Below, one piece after another: positions 11,821 through 23,400 of a stretch of 64,000 nt of DNA (position 1 is its first letter; each line of letters begins with the position of its first letter). The notes beneath the pieces were generated by a model, which was not told the DNA's origin, made no database searches, and was given only the letters and a program-made list of their open reading frames with translations. This DNA is from Chamaelirium japonicum. Taxonomy: Eukaryota > Streptophyta > Magnoliopsida > Liliales > Melanthiaceae. The stretch is from the NCBI GenBank assembly GCA_947650365.1, contig OX393557.1, positions 32,677,099 to 32,741,098 on the forward strand. Direction: 5' to 3'. The position numbers were made by a program, and so were the translations under genes.

Positions 11821-13420
11821 GTCATAAACTAGTGCATGCCTGTGCCTGTCGGCACTGCAGTGGGCCGCCTTCGGCGGCAACACACCTGTCGGCACATCGG
11901 CAGGACGCCTTCGGCACCAACACACCCACTTAGCATCACCACCCCCACCCACACCGTCATATTCAGTGGCACCCACATTCGGCAAGGGCCCCCATATTGA
12001 GCTGTTGCGCACAAATTTGATTGTGGCACCCACACTGTCGATGAAGGAGCAGCAAGCATCATGCCCAAGTGGGCATCACATAGTTAGCCACATGTGATTA
12101 TCGCACGGGCCATGCTCCACCAACATCAATTTAGGTGTGACTTCGAGCTGGACAAAACCAAGAGACCAACATTCTTTTCACCACAAAGAAATTATTTCCA
12201 AATGCATGCATTCTCTTTCTATATCTTTTATTCTCTCTCTCAGAATCCAGCTGGTGCCCGACTCCCCCATCGTGATGTTTGATCGCGAGCCCTCCAATCC
12301 GAAACCTAATCCCAGCCATTCCTCGTATCAGCTCGTGCTTGTCTGCAATGTAGCGGGCCGCCTTTGGCGGCAATACACCCTCCGATTGGCACGAAGCGCC
12401 CCCCCTCCACCCCTAAACCGAAATCTTCTACCCCATTTCTCTGCCCCATCGTCTGCCCACCAAGTCATAGCCGTCTGTTGCACCATACCCGACCCGTGCA
12501 TCGCACTCAGCCTGAACCGACAGGCAAATAAACGGATGTGATTGGCCTCCCGACATATGCTATAGGTTATACCTAATCATATATGGTCATCCCTTTGCCT
12601 ACCGAATGGGATGAGTGTGACGCACCGGTCGGGCCTAGGTGCAACGGACGACTATGACTTCGGGGGCAGACGATGGGGCAGAGAAATGTAGCAGAAGATT
12701 TGGATTCCAACATCGACTACGACGTCCATTCTTTTAGCCGTCCAAGAATCCATCACAACAACCATCTCTAGATCCCGATCTTTTCTCCTCTTACATCCAG
12801 CCGTTCGATCCAATCCACATGCAGCACCCGAAACCCCATGCACGCATGCATAATTGCAGCCATCCATATCTCTTTCTCTCGCTAAATCTCATCCCCCCCA
12901 CCGAACTTCTCTCTCTTAATCTCTTTCCATCTTTTCTCTTTCCTATTCCAATTAATCCCATGCAACCATCACAGCCATCCCTTGCCTGATCCAACAATCC
13001 AAGCATGCATGTGCGCACACTCCAACCCCAACCATGCACACACTCGGCCAACTCCCTCTCTCTAAAATAAATCACGTTTATTATCCCATTTAAAAGCTCA
13101 TCACACCAAACCCATTAAAGCCATGCAAAGCCATCGCATTTAAAATCTCTCTAATATCTTTCCATATCTCTCATTCCCAATAATTATTTCCATGCAAACC
13201 CATCACCTCTCATGGAGATTTCTCATTCATTGTGGTCCCCCTCTTAATATATGTCTATTTAAACCAAATCAATTAAATACCCAAGAGCTGATCACCCCAT
13301 TCATGTAGACCGAGGAAGAAGAGAGGGAACGACTGTGATCACGAGAGAGTTTTGTCTAGTCAACATTTGGTTCCTTTTTGTCTAGTCAGCACAAAACCGT
13401 CGTGCCATGTTATATAGATA
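11821..13420. repeat. Dispersed repeat related to 53100-53620
   Basis: The left part (11830-12020) has the ordered words 'tgtcggcac', 'ccgccttcggcggcaacac' and 'agcatcaccacccccaccc'. The right end (13343-13410) has 'ttttgtctagtca' twice, then 'accgtcgtgcc'. The same words occur in the same order at 53190-53620, so both are diverged copies of one family. Open frames within are short and overlapping. No transposase was recognised. Confidence 0.5.
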
Positions 13421-15508
13421 ATTTATTTTAATAATTCATAAACAAGTTTGGATGAAAGTGGTTAAGTTTTATATATCGAAAACCATCAATTTTGTGGTTT
13501 TTATCTCCAAACTCAAGAACATGAAGAAAAACTTTATTTTCTCAAATTTTTAAAAAATCTGGGGTTTGATTCACTCCGAATCGAATCCGATCATAAGCAA
13601 AAGTTATTCCTAACATCCCTAGCATGAAGCCTAAAAAGTTTTTACAAAAAATAATTATTAATATTGATCAAAACCCATCATTTTTTAAGGTTTTGATTGC
13701 AAAACTCAAGAACTCGAAAAACACGATGTGTTTTTCAAAAAATATGAAATTCGGAGTTACGATTCACTCCGAATCAAATTTTGTAAAACATAAGGATTCA
13801 TCCTAGCGTGCATAGGAACCTATATATCATATCAAATCTAATTTCTAATCATGACATGGGTTCGATTTGATAAAAAGAAAAACTAAAAGTTAGCAAAATC
13901 TATAGAATTTAAGGATCGATTCATGGATCTAAACCTACGAAACCTATTCTAAAACTTTAAAAACCTATTTATACACCTTTGTAGCTTACTTTTAGTGGTT
14001 AGAAGAAGTACCCCCAAAGCCTTGGCCCTCCTTCTATTCTTCTTTTTCTACTTCTATTTCTCACATTTTTCTTGCAAACCGAACTAGATGTTGTTAGATC
14101 ATTCACCTTGGGATTTCTTCTAAGATTTCTAGGGCAAGGGAGAGCTTCTAAGGGACTATTTTTGGCAGCCAAGGGTAAAAAATTTTGTGGCTTATAAAGG
14201 GAAGGTGAAGGGATAGGGGAGGGAGAAGAAATAAAAGGATTTTGTCCTCTTTGAAAAGGCCAAACACAAACCCCTTATTGAATTCTTTTATCCTCATATG
14301 GGAAGCACATATGGGGGGTTGGGATGACCTCATGTGGGCCCCACCTTACTTTCATAAGGTTTAGGTTATGTTTAATTAGGTTTCTAGGACTTAAATTAGG
14401 CTAGATTAGGCACTAATTAAACCTAATTTAGGTTAATCCCCTACTTAGGATCTCTTTAATTTTTTCCACATGGCAAGCACATGGGGGTTGGGATGATGTC
14501 ATCAAGGGGCCACCTTGATGACCATTCACTCTCATTTGGGTTAGGTTTAGCACTAAACATGATTAGGACTTAAATTAAACGAGATTAGGGGTTAGATTAG
14601 GGTTCACTAATCCAAAGATTAGGATTTAGTAATAAAAATCCAAAAAATAGTTTTAATCCCTAAGTCATTCTTTTTTAATTACATTTAGGTCTAAAATATA
14701 TTTTTGTAAAATTACAAAAATATCCATTTTTCATAAATAACCATTTTACCCTTTATACGCGAAAGGGGCCATATCTCCCTGTACGTGAGACTGAAGCCCG
14801 GACAAAGTAAAAATACACACGGGAAGAATGTTTTCTACCCTTAAGGCGATACTAAAGTGTTCCAGAAGACTCATTAGAGTTCTGGAGTTAGGGCTTAACA
14901 GCCCCGATCGGACGAAAAGTCCGTGTTTTTTCGTTTGAAACAAAAAATTAAGTCGAAGCTAAAAGCAAAGACCGGCGTCAAAGCCAAAGCAACGCCCAAG
15001 CGAAAACAACGCAAGTGCCAAAGCCGACGGATCACGAGAAAAGCAAGCCTCCCCGTTTACGCTCAAATGCAAGCACCAAAGCCAGAGCCACACCAAAGTA
15101 ATACCGAAGCAAACGTTAAAGCCAAAAGCAAAATCTACACCGCAAACGAACGATCAAGGACATCGAGGTCTAACAAGAGCTAAGGAAGACATAAAGACCA
15201 AGGAACGATGCCTAAAGCCCCCTAACCAACTAAAGCTCAAAGCACGAAATAGACAAAAGCAAACGGTAAAGATTCCTTAACCTCTTAAGAAACCCGACAC
15301 CTTGTAAAGACCTCTGTCCTTGGTAACCCCTCCAAAGCTCTCGCAAGAAGTAACATGGAGATGCTGATCAAAGTGATCCTCCAGAGGATCTCTCCCATAA
15401 TCTTTTGATCACATCTTCGTCACACCCCGCTCACCACCCCCGAGACCCGAGAGCGGCTTGTAATCTCATGCTTGCAATAAAGACGACCCATATATATTTT
15501 TACACTAT
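13421..15508. other. Non-coding flank into which the gypsy element inserted; possible old LTR at its end
   Basis: 13430-13800 contains two related ~190-bp segments ('aaaaccatca' and 'aaacccatca', each followed by 'caagaac'). 14280-14560 has two copies of a 'gcacat..ggggttgggatga' phrase. 14740-15508 is Lys-codon-like A/G-rich sequence ending 'tgtaatctcatgcttgcaataaag', which resembles the R-U5 end of an old LTR with its AATAAA signal. No intact gene. Confidence 0.35.
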
Positions 15509-15513
15509 AGTAT
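15509..15513. repeat. Target-site duplication GTATC, left copy
   Basis: GTATC directly precedes the left LTR, and the identical five bases follow the right LTR at 27841-27845, as expected for integrase-mediated insertion. Confidence 0.9.
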
Positions 15514-16740
15514 CTGTGGGGGGTTCTGAATCGAACCGGGCGGTTCGAGTGGCGAGCACAATCCAACAAGCCAAATACAAAGAAGAGATGGTGGTTACGT
15601 GGAAAAACCCCTTCGCAACGTCGAAGGGGAAAAAACCACGGGCGGGGCGAGAATGCACTAATACTATTCTTTCGGTTACAATTCTCTCACCTTAACCCCA
15701 ATTACATACCCTGAGGACCGGTCTCCCAAACTACCGACCTCTGCAATTTCACTCAGTCTACCGACCGCTGCAGACAGTGTCTGTCTGCAGGTCGCTTGCA
15801 AACAGTGTCTGGCTGCTGACCGACCGACCTCCACAGACAGCCTCTGGGTGCAGACCGACCGACCTTCGCAGACAGCTTCCAGGTGCAGACCGACCGACCT
15901 TCGCAGACAGCTTCCGGGTGCAGACCGACCGATCTCCGCAGCTCCGCAAATTCCGGGACGAAACAGGCAGCGTCTCCTCCAGAATTCTTCCTCCCCACAT
16001 CTCTGTAGGGGTGGGTCCCCTTTTATAGTGGCGGGGTGACGGTTACACTCCGCGAAAATCGGGCGAGTGACGTGTCCCCGCAATGAGCTCAACCGCCGCG
16101 ATGACGTGGCGCGCGGTTGACACCTGGTCACGTTGGCCCGGAAATGCGGAGCGTTGTCAGCACTACGGGCCGTGTCTGACTGCTACTTCACTCCTCATTT
16201 CGTTGCTCATCCCATCGAGGAGGGGGGGGTGTGCTTCCTTGGTGACCCGACCGGCCCCCCCCCTTGGCTACATGCCAACCCACAAAGAGAGGGGGGGGGG
16301 GCTGCTGCCCCTTTTGTGAACCAACCGACCGGCCCCCCCCCCTTGGGTACATGCCGACCCACAAAGAGGGGGGAGGGGCTGCTGCCTCCTTGGTGAACCA
16401 ACCGACCGGCCCCCCCTTGGGTACATGCCGACCCACACAGAGGGGGGGGGGCTGCTGCCTCCTTTGTGAACCAACCGACCGGCCGGCCCCTTGGCTACAT
16501 GGCAACCCACAAAGAGAGGGAGCGGGGGGCTGCTGCCTTCTTGGTGAACCAACCGACCGGCCCCTTGGCTACATGGCAACCCACAAAGAGAGGGAGCGGG
16601 GGGGCTGCTGCCTTCTTGGTGAACCAACCGACCGGCCCCCCCTTGGCTACATGCCTACTTACAAAGAGAGGGGGGGGCTGCTGCCCCCTTTGTGGACCAA
16701 CCGACCGGCCGACCGGCTCCAAAAAAGAATGATACACACA
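15514..16740 (-). repeat. 3' LTR of the gypsy element (left copy)
   Basis: 1227 bp, nearly identical to 26601-27840. On the plus strand it runs from TGTGGGGGGTTC to GATACACACA. 15765-15945 holds ~36-bp repeats of the type 'cagaccgaccgacctt', and 16245-16710 holds about six tandem copies of a ~75-bp unit with 'accgaccggcccc', 'cttggctacatg', poly-G and CTGCTGCC. In element orientation the 75-bp array lies in U3, where it may act as promoter or enhancer repeats (inference). Open frames through the array are repeat artefacts. Confidence 0.93.
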
Positions 16741-16743
16741 ATA

Positions 16744-16752
16744 CCCCCTCCT
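16744..16752 (-). other. Polypurine tract of the gypsy element
   Basis: On the minus strand AGGAGGGGG lies three bases before the start of the 3' LTR, the expected position and composition for the plus-strand primer. Confidence 0.75.
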
Positions 16753-16939
16753 GACCGGACGGTCTTCGGTCCCGCCCGGTCAGGATGATTTGCCTCGATT
16801 TGCGTGCCCGCCTCAGTTCGGGGCTGTTGCAACTCAAAAAAGCTGTCTAGAGTTTCTTCTGATTTTTCGCCACATGGCGTCGCCGGGCGCCGCCGCCTCG
16901 CCTTTTCGAAATTCGAACCCATCCATCTCCAACTTCGTC

Positions 16940-16947
16940 TATAAATA
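16940..16947 (+). promoter_or_regulatory. TATA box of the antisense gene
   Basis: TATAAATA on the plus strand, about 200 bp inside the left LTR boundary and 213-220 bp upstream of the chosen start codon at 17160. Its presence on the strand opposite gag-pol supports an independent transcript for the antisense gene. Confidence 0.6.
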
Positions 16948-17029
16948 GGAGTCAGATGGTTCGTTTCTCTCCTCTGCTTCAGATCTTTCCTCTGCGGCTG
17001 AAGGTTCATTTGGGAGGAGTTTCGCCTGA

Positions 17030-17159
17030 ATACACGTCGAAGTCCTGCGTGTCGGCTCGTTTGGATACACGTCGAGGACCTACGCGTCAGCTCGTTTGTA
17101 TACACGTCGAGTGCCTGCGCGTCAGCTCCTTGGATACACGTCGAAGACCTGCGGCGAAG
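17030..17159 (+). repeat. 35-bp tandem leader repeat (TACACGTCGA)
   Basis: Four consecutive copies of a 34-35 bp unit beginning TACACGTCGA occupy the leader, and the start codon at 17160 follows the last one. Related ACGTCGACGA units recur in the intron (18608-18690) and downstream of the gene (19445-19640). The leader stays open in the gene's frame, so a start at 16956 would add 68 repeat-coded residues; I prefer 17160. Confidence 0.7.
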
Positions 17160-19267
17160 ATGTCTTTCACCTGGTTCACAGTGCCGAACAAGTTCCCACT
17201 GATGGAGGATGTCCGGGCAGCATACGGTATTCCAGATGAAATTTCGCTTTCTTTCGCTACCGATCCTCTGGACTCGTCAGACGACGACCACACCGTCGTC
17301 ACGCTCGGTCAGCTTCGCTGCGGCATGCGGCTTCCCCTGGCGAGTTTCTCTGGTCGTCTACTGGAGCGCATGAGCGTGTCTCCTGGCCAGCTAGCTGGCA
17401 ACGGCTGGAGGATCCTCCGCTGCATGGAAGAGATAGAGGTGCGGGCGGGGCAACAGCTTTGCGTCGCGTACTTGCTGAAGAAGTATTTCCTCAAAGACTA
17501 CAAGGTGACGCCTGGCAGCATCTTCTCGTACTTCAGCCTGCAGGCGCGTGCAGGCAGTCGCCCTCCTATTGGGGGTTTAGCTGATTCAGTAAGGACTTGG
17601 AAAGAATGCCCCATTATGGTCGGGGGACCTTGGAGGGGTGGCTTCAACGTTCCCAGTCGTCTCTCCCAACTCACCGCGACCATTGAGGAGTACTACCCCT
17701 CCAGGCAGCTTCAGTGCCCCAGAGCTGTTGAAGAGGAGTTGGACCAACTCATCAAGGAGGTGACAAACAACGACGACGACTGGCGGCAGCTGTTTCCGAA
17801 GCTACCGGTCGTCAGGTCCTACAGCTCTACTTCGAAGAAAGGCAAACAACGTGCGGCGTCCAGTAGGGGAGAAGAACCCATTTCTTACTCTTCTGAGCTT
17901 CCTGACAGGTACGTCAGCTCTGTCAGACGCTTCAATCCCAACACCGCTACATCTAAACTCTGCGTGGTCTTCAGGCGGCGCGCGAAGTCGACTAAAGCTG
18001 CAGGCGAGAGCAGCCGACCGGCCGAGCGCAACGTAGCTGCGCCGACTGGGAAATCAAGGAGGCGAGTTTTGCTGACTGAGTCTTCCAGCGATGAAGAGGC
18101 TGGACGCGCTCTTCTCGCTCGCTCCATGCGACGTGCCGCTGCCGACGACCTTCGCTCCCTCCCTGATGACTGGGTAGAGGACGTGCCGTCGACGGGTAAG
18201 CAGTATGTGGAGGTAGAGGAGTCGGAGATGAGCTCCAGTTATAGTCCCTCTCCTTTCCTCGGGCGAGACGAGCGAGCCATACCGTCTGGCTCGGCTGGGT
18301 CGCGTAGGCGAGCTTCACCCCGCGGTCCCTCCGCTACACCTACCGTTGCACCAACTGCTGCCCCTGCCGCTAGAAAGCTTGACCGTGCTGTGGCGCGGGA
18401 GTTCCTGCCTTCACCTTGCTCCTCTGCATCTGGGGGCCCCGCCAGGCCATCCCCCCATTCTCCCCTCAGGGCCACTGAAGCTACGTCCCATCGCCGTTCT
18501 CCCGGAGCTACTGAAGATTGCGGGGAGGAAGATGACTGTGTGGGTAGTCCTGGCTGGGAGCGTCAGCTCGACGAGTTTCATGAGGTAAGTCTAAGTCGTT
18601 AACGAGTTGACTGCACGTCGACGACGCGCGTGACTGCACGCCGACGATATGCATAACTACACGCCAACGATATGTTTTGACTTCACGTAGTAGTAACTTC
18701 TCCCTTTAACTCTGTGGTACATGTTGCTTCCTCCTTTGTCAGGCGGGCTGTCGACTTGTTGAGGGAGGCATGCAAAGGATGACGCATCTTAAGGTCTCCC
18801 TTCGGGCTTCTCGGCAGGAGTCGAGAGGGCTACGCGCTCAGCTGGTGGAAGCTCGACGGGTTCACGCCGAAGAACTTGCTGCAGTCCAGACTCAGCTCGT
18901 AGCCGCGCTGGAGAACGTTTCTGATGCCTTCGAGCTCCAAGAAGCGTTGGATTCTGCTAAGGTAGAAAATTACGAGGTGTGGGCAAAGTTCGAGGCGCAG
19001 GCGGCTACGATCAGGGAGCAGCGTGCCGAGGCCCATGCCGTCCAAGCCGCTCATGAGGCCGAAATTGCCGCGTTGAAGGCTTCCCTTGATCAGGCCGAAG
19101 CAGCGCACAAGGCCTCCTTTGACCAGACCGAAGCAGCGCACAAGGCTGCGCTGGACAGGCAGCAGGCTGAATACACAGCGGATTGCAAGTCGCTCCTTGC
19201 GGAGCAGGCGGAGGAATGGCGCAAGAAGGTCGCGAAGCTGCGCGGCAAGCTTCCGTCGGGATCGTAA
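17160..19267 (+). CDS. Antisense two-exon gene of the Tat element (Transposase_28-like plus coiled coil)
   Basis: Exon 1 is 17160-18584 and exon 2 is 18743-19267 including the stop. The 158-bp intron starts GAG|GTAAGT and ends TTTGTCAG, in phase 0. The joined product is 649 residues. The first ~140 residues contain a segment from LPLASFSGRLLE through SPGQLAGNGWRI to AYLLKKYF. This resembles the plant domain called 'putative gypsy type transposon' (PF04195, Transposase_28), found in antisense frames of Retand/RIRE2-like elements; the match is from memory. The middle is Ser/Pro/Arg-rich and probably disordered. Exon 2 is Ala/Glu-rich with heptad-like spacing and a degenerate repeat of DQAEAAHKA type, a likely coiled coil. 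It has a TATA box upstream and AATAAA downstream. Function unknown. It lies opposite and downstream of gag-pol, so its transcript would overlap the element's 3' end. Confidence 0.75.
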
Positions 19268-19314
19268 AAAGCTGAGGACGGTGACTGTCGCTGCCTTACT
19301 TTGTTTCGTGATGT

Positions 19315-19320
19315 AATAAA
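19315..19320 (+). terminator. Poly(A) signal of the antisense gene
   Basis: AATAAA on the plus strand, 48 bp after the stop codon of the antisense gene, inside a T-rich 3' region. Confidence 0.55.
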
Positions 19321-19444
19321 CTACACTCCTGTTTGTGCTGGGATCTCTTAATATTTCATTTGCATTTCATGACTGTTGTCTTTTTCGTCAACTTTGCATC
19401 TCAAGTTTGCGTCGGTGTCTCACTACTAAAACTCGGATTTTGTG

Positions 19445-19640
19445 TTTTGACTACTCGTCGACGATGTGTGTAACTACACGTCGACGACATGCGGAACTAC
19501 ACGTCGACGCGCGCAACTACACGTCGACAACTCGCAACTACACGTCGACGACGCATAACCAAAATCCGGTCCTTATGTTTTGATTACACGTCGACGACAT
19601 GCGTAACCGCACGCCGACGACATGTGTAGCTACACGTCGC
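19445..19640 (+). repeat. ACGTCGACGA minisatellite downstream of the antisense gene
   Basis: About nine imperfect copies of a ~20-bp unit of the type 'aactacacgtcgacgacatg'. The same unit is seen in the gene's leader and intron. No coding role. Confidence 0.7.
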
Positions 19641-19654
19641 TCGGTCGTTGCCCT

Positions 19655-20365
19655 GCGGGTTTTGCCAACCGATTTTTCCAAGCATTCACCGACCGGTCTC
19701 GTCCTTCGCAGGGACCTGTCAATTGGTCGGCCAAGTGGTAGAACTCGTTCGGAGTGTTATGTACCACTTGGTTTAGACTGGTTAACCGGTCGTACCCTGA
19801 CAGGGTCTGTCGACCGATCTTTCCAGTTGTTCACCGGCCAATCTTGCCCTTCGTAGGGACCTGTCGACCGGTCGGCCAAGTGGTAGAACTCGCTCGGAGT
19901 GTTATGTACCACTTGGTTTAGACTGGTTAACCGGTCGTACCCTGACAGGGTCTGTCGACCGATCTTTCCAGTTGTTCACCGGCCGGTCTTGCCCTTTGCA
20001 GGGACCTGTCGACCGGTCGGCCAAGTGGTAGAACTCGCTCGGAGTGTTATGTACCACTTGGTTTAGACTGGTTAACCGGTCGTACCCTGACAGGGTCTGT
20101 CGACCGATCTTTCCAGTTGTTCACCGGCCGGTCTTGCCCTTCGCAGGGACCTGTCGACCGGTCGGCCAAGTGGTAGAACTCGCTCGGAGTGTTATGTACC
20201 ACTTGGTTTAGACTGGTTAACCGGTCGTACCCTGACAGGGTCTGTCGATCGATCTTTCCAGTTGTTCACCGGCCGGTCTTGCCCTTCGCAGGGACCTGTC
20301 GACCGGTCGGCCAAGTGGTAGAACTCGCTCGGAGTGTTATGTACCACTTGGTTTGGGTTGCCTCG
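19655..20365. repeat. 145-bp tandem array in the gypsy element
   Basis: About five copies with an exact 145-bp period: 'gaactcg' recurs at 19741, 19886, 20031, 20176 and 20321. Each unit contains GTCGACCGGTCGGCCAAGTG and 'taaccggtcgtaccctgaca'. Later copies are nearly identical to each other and the first is more diverged. It sits between the antisense gene and the end of pol. Such arrays are common in the non-coding 3' space of Tat elements and can seed satellites (family knowledge). Confidence 0.85.
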
Positions 20366-20463
20366 GTTAACCATTATTCATTCACATGAACAAAAACGTT
20401 GAGCAAATGCATTTTTATTGACTAGCTTCAGAGTTACAAAGCAGTTACATGCATCTTGCCCAT

Positions 20464-23400
20464 TTAACTACCCTGATAGAACTTGCGCAAGTTGGCTGCA
20501 TTCCATGGTCTTGCCAGTGCGTCGCCGTCTTGAGTCTTCAGGCGGTAGGCTCCGTTTTTTCCCATACCATTGATGATGTATGGTCCTTCCCAAGTAGCTC
20601 CCAGCTTGCCACTTCCCAGCTCCTTGGTATTGTCGAAGACTTTCCGCATAACTAGGTCCCCTTGTTTGAATACCCGCCTTCTGACTTTGCGATCATATGC
20701 CCTCTTGATGGCCTGATGGTAGTTAGCAAGGCGCGCCCTCGCTCTCTCCCTCTTTTCTTCCAGCAAGTCCAGGCCGTCAAGCAGGAGTTCGTCATTCAGC
20801 TTCGGGTCGGCAGCTACGACCGTTCTCTGTGTCGGGACCAGGGTTTCCGTTGGCAGGACTGCTTCAGAGCCGTAAGTAAGGCTGAACGGGGACTCTCCCG
20901 TTGGTCGCTTCGGTGTCGTCCGATATGCCCATAGAACTCCGGGTAGAGCTTCTTCCCACAATCCTTTCTTCTGCTCCAGCTTCTTCTTCAGTATGTCGAG
21001 AATGGCACGATTCGTCGACTCTGCCTGCCCGTTGCTCTGGGGGTACCGCGGTGTAGAGAAGAATAATTTGATGTTGTTACTGGCGCAGAACTTCTTGATT
21101 GACTCCGCGTCGAACTGTCGCCCGTTGTCTGCAATGAAAGCCCGCGGCAGTCCAAATCGGCAGATGATGCTGCTCCATAGGAACTTTCCTACTTGAACTT
21201 CCCCGATCTTCAGCAACGGGATTGCCTCCACCCACTTGGTGAAGTAGTCGGTGGCGATGAGGAGGAACTTCCTCCGGTTGGGCGACGTCGGGAAGGGGCC
21301 CAAGATATCCAACCCCCACTGTTGGAAGGGCCAAGGGCTGGATACTGGGTGCAGCTCTTCTGCGGGTTGATGAATGGAGGGAGCGTGCTTTTGACATTGC
21401 AAGCATCTTTTCGCATACCCCCCCGCATCCGCTTCCATGGTAGGCCAGTAGTAGCCCTGCAGCTTTATCTTCCGCGCCAGGGCTCTTCCTCCGGAATGGT
21501 TCCCGCAACCCCCTTCATGTACCTCTTTCATGATTTCTGCCGCTTGTTCCTTCGTGAGGCACTTGAGGTACGGTCCGCCAAACGAACGCTTGTACAGCTC
21601 GTCGTCGATGAGGGTGTATCTTGGAGCGTGTGCCTTGGTTCTTCGGGCCTCATCGACGTCCTCCGATAGTATCCCATCAAGTAGGTACTTCTTCATATTG
21701 CCTATCCAATCCGCTCCGACCGCAATAGTATGGGCCGCCTCGATGGCTTGTATCCTCCTCGTCATGCAACTATCTTCTGCGGGGCCGACTATTCGTGGGT
21801 CGGCTTGCACCTCGATGAAGACCCGCTTCTCTCTGTCTTCTCCGAGTACCGATGCTAGATTAGCAAGGGCATCCGCCTGCTTGTTTTCCGCTCTGGGGAA
21901 CTGGTGGAAGCTTATGCTTTCGAACTTGGCGATCAACTCCCGGGCAAGCTTCAGGTAGGCTTGCATCCTTGCGTCGCGGGCTTCATACCTACCGGTAATC
22001 TGATTGATTACCAGTTGGGAGTCGCCGTAGACCTGCAGGCTGGTCACCCCCAGCGCTGTCGCCATCTCCAGTCCTGTCAGCATCGCCTCGTACTCCGCTT
22101 CGTTATTCGTCGTCGGGAAAAGTAACCGCACTGATTTTTCGAGCTTCGTGTGGTCGGGGGTTACTAGGACTACCCCCACACCACTCCCGACTGCGCACGA
22201 CGAGCCATCCACAAACAATCTCCAGCCCTGTTCTTCGTCTTCCTGTCCTGCTGCCGCACCGACTCCCACGGGTCGACCGGCAGCTACCGACAGGTCTTCT
22301 AACGTCTCTGGTACAGGTGCAGTGTCTTCCGCCGGGAAATCGCTGAGGAAGTCCGCAAGTGCTTGGCCCTTGACTGCTTTCCGAGGCACGTACCGAGGAC
22401 CAAACTCTTGCAGCTCTGCAGCCCACTTGCTCAGCCGGCCTGCCCGAGTAGAGTTATCCAGTACTTCCTTCAGGGGGTGCTCGGTGATGACCTCGATGGG
22501 GTGAGCGACGAAGTACGGGCGAAGCCTTCTTGACACGTACACTAACGCTAGGGCTACTTGTTCGATCCGCGCGTACCGAGTTTCAGCTGTCGTTATGATG
22601 CGGCTAACGTAGTAGACAGGCTTCTCCACTCCTTCACTCTCGCATATCAGTACAGCGCTGACTGCTGCCTCCGATACCGAAAGATACACCCCCAGCGTTG
22701 CACCTGGCCGGGGGGCTGTCAAGATAGGGGGTCGGCCAAGATACGTCTTCAGCTCTTGAAACGCCTCTTCACAGCGTTGGTCCCAGTTGAAAGGTGCGAG
22801 CTTACTCAGCCTCTCGAACAGGGGCCGACACCGATCTGAGGACTTGGAAATGAAGCGATTGAGGGCGTTGATCCGTCCGGTAAGCTTCTGGACTTCCTTT
22901 CGTGACTTGGGCGACGGCATCTCCTCCAAAGCACGGATCTGCTCTGGGTTGGCTTCGATTCCCCGTCGGGTGACCAAGTATCCCAGAAATTTTCCCGACG
23001 TCACGCCGAAGGCACACTTGGCCGGGTTCAACTTCATGCTGTACCTCCGTAGGGTTGCGAAGGTTTCCTCCAGGTCTTGCATATGCGCCTCCTCAGCCTG
23101 ACTCCTCACAAGCAAGTCGTCGACGTAGACCTCCACGTTCCTTCCGATTTGGTCGACGAACATCTTGTTCACCAACCTCTGGTACGTCGCTCCCGCGTTC
23201 TTCAGCCCGAAAGGCATCATCTTGTAGCAGAAGAGCCCTCGACCCGTGAGAAAGGTCGTGTGCTCCTGGTCTTCTGGATTCATGGGGATCTGGTGATAGC
23301 CCGAGTAGCCGTCCATGAACGAGAGCCTCTCGTGTCCTGCCGTGGAATCCACCAGGGTATCGATGCGTGGTAGCGGGTAGCTGTCCTTCGGGCACGCCTG

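Noticed and set aside
14923..15183. Lys/Arg-rich 86-codon frame
   Set aside because: It is an A/G-rich compositional frame in repeat-like DNA with no leader, domain or splice support.
16188..16837. Many overlapping 60-170 codon frames in the LTRs (also 27249-27852)
   Set aside because: The 75-bp LTR repeats have lengths that keep several frames open on both strands; they are U3 repeat artefacts.
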